Source: CAIKLP01 sp965279595 (GTDB lineage: Bacteria > Bacteroidota > Bacteroidia > Sphingobacteriales > Sphingobacteriaceae). Taken from it: a stretch of DNA of 11,697 nt. Below, in pieces: positions 7,397-11,697 of this stretch. Each line of letters starts with the position of its first letter. The stretch's first letter is position 1. Both the position numbers and the translations under genes were made by a program. The notes beneath the pieces were generated by a model. The model was given only the letters and a program-made list of their open reading frames with translations. It was not told where the DNA came from and searched no databases. The DNA lies in assembly GCA_965279595.1 (NCBI GenBank), contig CBDIIF010000003.1:1-11697 (forward strand). The letters are read 5' to 3'.

Positions 7397-10174
7397 TCAG
7401 ATAGAAACAACAAATGTTCTCAATTATTAAGGCTCAAGATTATTGACGTCACCGTAATCCAATTTTATTTACTAGTCTGTATACCAATCTACATTTAAAA
7501 TATTTTTATTACTTATTCTATTTCTAATCCAATCATTCCAATTAATTTTTCCATTCCAAGTTGTTTCTCGCTTCTTTAATTAATTTGGCCACTATATTGT
7601 TAAATTGCCTGTTTCCTACATATTATGTAGCCTAACCAGATACTCCTCATCATCCATCCGTTAAATTATGATTTTACCCAAAGGGTTTTGCTAGCCCAAC
7701 AATTTTATCTTTAATAAATCTTCTTTAATGCCAGTCAGTGTGTCGAATTTCTTAAATGCTTTATCTGCTGATTATCCAAAAAATAATAAGGGTTTTGTAT
7801 CTCTAAAATATTATTATTAGCGAACAGCATTAATGTCTGTATAAAATACTAATTAGTGGAATATATTTTAAGTCAAAGGTGTATTCAAATTTTCCATTTC
7901 ATTTAGAACATCACCAACACCTCTTCCGTCATCATGAACACATCTTCGATGTAACATAATCTCTAATTAGCCACTTTTTAGACTTGTTCCTCCTTAAGCT
8001 CTATCATTTATCAACGCTACACCATCTCCATTTTTTCTATCTGATAATCCTATAAAGGCATTAACTGGATAGTAATTTTCTGTTATTCTCTCTGTACTTT
8101 AAAATTGCCAAGTTTCTCTAAAATTTAATTTTCTCTTTTGTAAATGCATTCCATTGCTATCCGTATAAAATTCATCTCCACTATTTATTCCTGTGTCAAC
8201 AATCATAACTACATCTCTCCCTTATTGAATTGACTCAACAAAAGTTTCAATATCAAATATGTTTTATTAATGCTTCCAATATCTAATCCATGTCTTAACG
8301 GTATCCCTTATTATATAGATCTCATTAACAACCTTACCTTCATATAATCGACCTTCCATAAAATTACCATAAGATTACTTGTCTCCAGCGGGTCTAAATA
8401 TATATGGACCATCATTTTATCCATTTGTTTATGATGTATAAAAGTAATATTATAGAATAAAAGATTTTCTGCCTTCAAATTTTATATTTGATGATTCGTT
8501 AATAGTTTTAAATTTATCTACTACTTTAACACTAGCTTAATCGCTGTTATCTGTATAAATCTTAAGGTACTAACTATTTGGATCAACTTTCAAGAAAATG
8601 TTGCAATTCATATCAGAATGAGAACAGATAATATTTCCTTCAATTTTGGTATTTTATTAATCAATTATTGTTAATTACTTCTTTGGAACTTTAAAAGTTA
8701 ATTTATCTTATTTGAGTAAGCTAGGGGAGTTAACGAGAGATAATAACACAACCTATCCACTTTCTAATGCAGCATTCAACTAACAGGGACTAGTTGTATT
8801 AAAGTTACACCTATAAAACTCATTAACATCTTCATCAATCTACTGTTTAACATCCTATGACAATAAAGTAAAGAATTGTGAATCGACTTCTAATTATGCC
8901 TTATATAAAATGTTCTTATAATCATCCGTTACATATTGTTTGGCTGTGCCTGTCACAGCATCATGATGTTACATAACTCCCATCATATCTGATAGCTACT
9001 CAAGTGCTTTAGATATACCTTCCTATTATTTTTTATCCTAACCATCATATCTTAATGCAAAATAACTCTTAGCAATTTAGTAATATTATCCAGTTGCTCT
9101 AATTTGATACTTAAATGAAACTCTAGATGTAAAATATCCTGTCCAAAAAGCTTCACCTTTATCAGCATATGGGAAAAAATCTCCATGCTAAGTATTATAA
9201 GTAAGTTCCTCTCTGGCTACTTTTTATATGTACTAGTTGGGAGTTGAAAACCTCAATATCATATTGAACACTTCAGTCCTTTGATTAATATAAGTTATAA
9301 GTTTTTCAAGATTTTCAAATTAATACTCAGCATGGCTCCATTAATTGTCATCACCTAATGTATGGAATATGACGTTTCCCCTATAATGCTTAAATTATGT
9401 ATTAAAATAGTCCACTAAACTTTGTGCCCTTCCTTCTAAATTTTATTCAGTTACTTGAGGACTTCTTGTATATGATTAAACATCAAAATCATAACCAGGA
9501 GGGTTTGAATAATGAAAATAAGTAATATGTGTAAAAATGGGGTATTTATTTTCGGGTACATGAATAAGTTCAAGATCCTTATCTCTCATCCTCCTTTCCT
9601 TATCTTTATAATCAACTCTAGCAAAAAATTGGGAATCGAATCCCATCGAGAAGTGAATTATTGAATTAGCATTTGAGTGCCCGAATGGATCTATTTGCCA
9701 ACCTACTTTTGGTAATGTATTGAATTGAGAAAATAAGAAATGATGGCCAGCCGTCAACTAATCCAGAATATCTTCATAATATGCAGCTGCTTCATCATTC
9801 ATGACTAAGCCTCCACAAGCAAATTCTAATTGTCCATTTGCTATCAACTTTCTGACAACACTTTTTTTGAAATCATTTTACTCATTCCACCATCTTTAAG
9901 ATATTAAAAATATTGCATACTTTTTGAAATAGTAGGTTTCCACTTAGATAAATTTTCTATCGGGATTCTTTTCTAGTGCATCAACATATGATGAAATAAT
10001 ATTTTTAACTCCAGGTCCTCTTTAATAAATTTCTTCCACAGTATTCAACCAACCTACATCATCATGGGAATGAGGTATAAGATGCACTTCTCTTATGTCA
10101 CTTTTGACGATACTCACTTATCCTAAAAACTTAGAAGCAGTTAAGGAAAGTAACACTAATAATAAAATTTTCAT
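7397..10174 (-). CDS. Lysosomal-type alpha-mannosidase (glycoside hydrolase family 38)
   Basis: 916 residues with one intron (exons 10174-9921 and 9893-7397). It releases alpha-linked mannose from glycoprotein N-glycans, probably in lysosomes or phagolysosomes. A signal peptide MKILLLVLLSLTASKF is followed by HSHDDVGW (His35-Trp42). The HDD form is typical of lysosomal enzymes, whereas Golgi enzymes have HND. Zn2+ ligands are expected at His37, Asp39, the nucleophile Asp153 in WQIDPFGHS, and His394 or His395 in QHHDAVTGT. The C-terminal beta-rich half carries YIFRPAG, TGINSGDEFYTDSNG, ENYYPVNAFI and DRAQGGTSLKSGQLEIMLHRR, all family hallmarks. Length is slightly below the roughly 1000 residues of animal enzymes. 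It lies upstream of the lipase gene, another exported hydrolase, which suits a shared digestive role. Confidence 0.96.
9894..9920 (-). other. Intron of alpha-mannosidase gene (27 nt)
   Basis: On the minus strand it starts GTATGCAATA and ends CTTAAAG. Splicing gives ETYYFKKWWNEQ, matching the family ...FSRWW..Q. The length is a multiple of three with no TGA in frame, so retention would add nine residues without a stop. The family alignment is my reason for calling it an intron. Confidence 0.8.
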
Positions 10175-10248
10175 ATATTTAATATAAAATATTTGAGAAA
10201 AATACAAGAAAATTATTCATATAATAAAAGAAAAGTTTAAATATTGTA
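10175..10248. other. 74-nt AT-rich spacer upstream of the mannosidase
   Basis: This noncoding gap lies between the stop of the small minus-strand gene and the mannosidase ATG. It must contain the mannosidase start region, but I see no recognisable element. Confidence 0.5.
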
Positions 10249-10641
10249 TCAAAATTACTCGTCCAACATATCTATTGTGATCTTCCTATTCCTTATGCTC
10301 TAACATTTCTTTTTTCCATCATAATCTTTGAAATGAACTTAGACATATTGCTGACTTCTATGGCCTTTCTAATTTTTATTTTTCTTATATATAATTCCCA
10401 CACTTTATATTTCATCTTATACCACCATATCTCCTTTTGGCTATTCTGACTTAGTTGAAAATTTAGGTAGCTGGTCTAATTCAGAGTTATTTGATTAGGT
10501 TACACATTTCTCTTGATAGCGTAATAAAGATTTTAAAGGTAAGCTTTCATGAATTATCAGATTATCTTTATCATCAGTACATATGTATTCTTATTGTTCT
10601 GTTTAAAACTGCAGGTTTTATGATGATACGCTATGCCCCAT
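10249..10641 (-). CDS. Small Met-Gly protein with C-terminal R-K-I-T motif, function unknown
   Basis: 130 residues, single exon, not a family I recognise. It begins MGHSVSSQ, a good fit to the N-myristoylation pattern MGxxxS, so membrane attachment is plausible. A second in-frame ATG 13 codons upstream (10680) would bury that glycine, which is why I choose 10641. The body is hydrophilic and Gln/Lys-rich, with no signal peptide or membrane segment. It includes KGDMVVQDEIQSVGIIYKKN and a basic, Gly/Asp stretch near HFKDYDGKKKC. The last 12 residues (119-130) are RKITIDMLDEQF, matching the end of the divergent neighbour starting at 11068. The I-T within R-N-R-K-I-T resembles a basophilic kinase target. 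Myristoylation and phosphorylation are inferences from motif only. Confidence 0.75.
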
Positions 10642-11067
10642 TGTTTATTTAATTTATTAATGAATTATTAAACTATGCATGTTTAAATCCCACTGAATCA
10701 AATTAATTCAAATTTGTTAAGTTTCCTATTACCAATTTTTGGATTCATATAATACATGAATATTAATGGGGGAGTAATGATCTCTTGATGAACCATGTTA
10801 TAGATAATAACACATTATAATATATTTAATATATAATTCATATAATTTTTGTTTACATTTTAATTTCTTTAGAATGATAATTTTTTTTTTATAAATTCTA
10901 ATCTTAAGTTCAACCAACAGTTTATTCAGAACATGTTATTTGATGTATTGTATCTAAATCATTGAGGTTAATGATGCAACAAAATTATTAATCATTTTAA
11001 CAACAAGCTCATTTTAAATAAAAAACAAAATTAAAATTTTCTAAATAAGTTTTAACTCCTCTATCAT
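10642..11067. promoter_or_regulatory. 426-nt shared divergent intergenic region
   Basis: This AT-rich DNA lies between the start codons of two head-to-head small genes and probably contains both promoters. It includes a run of ten T at 10881-10890. I see no open frame of note, no repeat and no recognised regulatory motif. If the minus gene used the ATG at 10680, the region would shrink by 39 nt. Confidence 0.5.
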
Positions 11068-11415
11068 ATGGGATGTGTTAGTTAGAAGGGTAAATAATAA
11101 AAATCCTAAAAACTATAAAAGACAGAATAAATTATCATTAAAGAAGAAAATGAAGATTCATTCATATTAGGCAAGCATAATAATATTCAGGAAACCTATT
11201 AAATCTAAACTCCACAAATCTCTATTAGCAGAAAGATGCTAGATTGTAAAGAATTATAACAAAATCATGATGAGGATTCACAAACAACTTTGAAAAATAT
11301 AATCTTGCAAATTCAAAAGCCATAAAGATAGATATCTAGATTTAAAGCCTAGGGTCAAACTAAAAAACGATCAAAAAGAAGAATATCAATGAATGATTTA
11401 GAAAATATTTTTTGA
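11068..11415 (+). CDS. Small Met-Gly-Cys protein with C-terminal R-R-I-S motif, function unknown
   Basis: 115 residues, single exon, not a family I recognise. It opens MGCVSQKGKQ, a Met-Gly-Cys start as in dually acylated (myristoyl plus palmitoyl) proteins such as Src-family kinases. The residue at position 6 is Gln rather than Ser/Thr, so the match is imperfect. The polybasic residues that follow could add membrane binding. The middle is acidic then polar (EENEDS, HDEDSQTT). The tail is strongly basic (TKKRSKRRIS) and ends RRISMNDLENIF at 104-115. RRIS fits the R-R-x-S consensus of cyclic-nucleotide-dependent kinases. The last 12 residues align without gaps with those of the gene at 10249-10641, which is transcribed away from it. 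Little similarity is visible between the two bodies. Confidence 0.75.
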
Positions 11416-11697
11416 GAAACATATTCTCATTTATAATTTAATTCATTCTCAGAATTTCTTATTAAAAAATATATTTGATGACACAATATTTTTTTAGTTA
11501 TAATTAAATGAAAAATCATTGATTAAAATTATTTTAAAATGACCCTAAATTATAATACATAATATGAAATGATATTTTTAAAATATTCATAGAATGTTGT
11601 TTTATTTGATGTTATTATTTTTAATATATTTTAAAATTATATTTTAATTTATTATTACATATTACTGTATTATAAATATCTTTAAAAATTGATTGAG
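11416..11697. other. AT-rich noncoding stretch to the window edge
   Basis: This is dominated by A/T runs, with several TGA codons early on and no coding signal, RNA gene or repeat that I can support. It must contain the 3' end of the gene stopping at 11415. Confidence 0.5.

Noticed and set aside
1..11697. tRNA or rRNA genes, CRISPR arrays, transposons, telomeric repeats
   Set aside because: Nothing with a convincing fold, repeat spacing or transposase motif was seen, and no ciliate telomeric repeat runs (such as CCCCAA/CCCAAA) are present at either end.

Overview
The window reads as somatic (macronuclear-type) DNA of a ciliate, almost certainly Paramecium. Every recognisable gene stays open only if TAA and TAG are read as glutamine and TGA is the sole stop. 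The conserved genes are cut by very small introns (19-27 nt, GTA...AG). Base composition is very AT-rich, dropping further between genes, and some neighbouring genes are separated by only 13-15 nt. A standard-code reading would break every one of these genes.

Layout: 1-313 holds a GC-richer tract at the left edge and a short minus-strand open frame that I cannot assign. 390-1178 (+) reads like a decayed WD40/beta-propeller gene, with one long open frame followed by apparent frameshifts. 1444-4506 (+) is a Slo/BK-type potassium channel with pore and two RCK domains. It is followed at 13 nt by a protein-L-isoaspartate O-methyltransferase (4520-5232, +) and, 15 nt later, by a compact histidyl-tRNA synthetase (5248-6501, +). 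After a 31-nt convergent gap come two minus-strand genes for secreted or lysosomal hydrolases: a class 3 lipase (6533-7383) and, upstream of it, a GH38 lysosomal-type alpha-mannosidase (7397-10174), only 13 nt apart. The right end carries two small, unrecognised, divergently transcribed genes (10249-10641, minus; 11068-11415, plus), then AT-rich DNA to the edge.

Functionally the central genes are housekeeping or membrane genes with no evident shared pathway. The lipase and mannosidase are the exception: both carry signal peptides and fit the phagolysosomal digestive system of a bacterivorous ciliate. The most novel-looking element is the divergent pair at the right end. Both proteins start Met-Gly, as N-myristoylated proteins do, and both end in the same 12-residue C-terminal pattern, R-[KR]-I-[ST]-[IM]-[DN]-x-L-[DE]-[EN]-x-F-stop, which contains a basophilic-kinase-like phosphosite. 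I read this as a small lineage-specific family of membrane-anchored, possibly phosphoregulated proteins. That is inference from sequence pattern alone.
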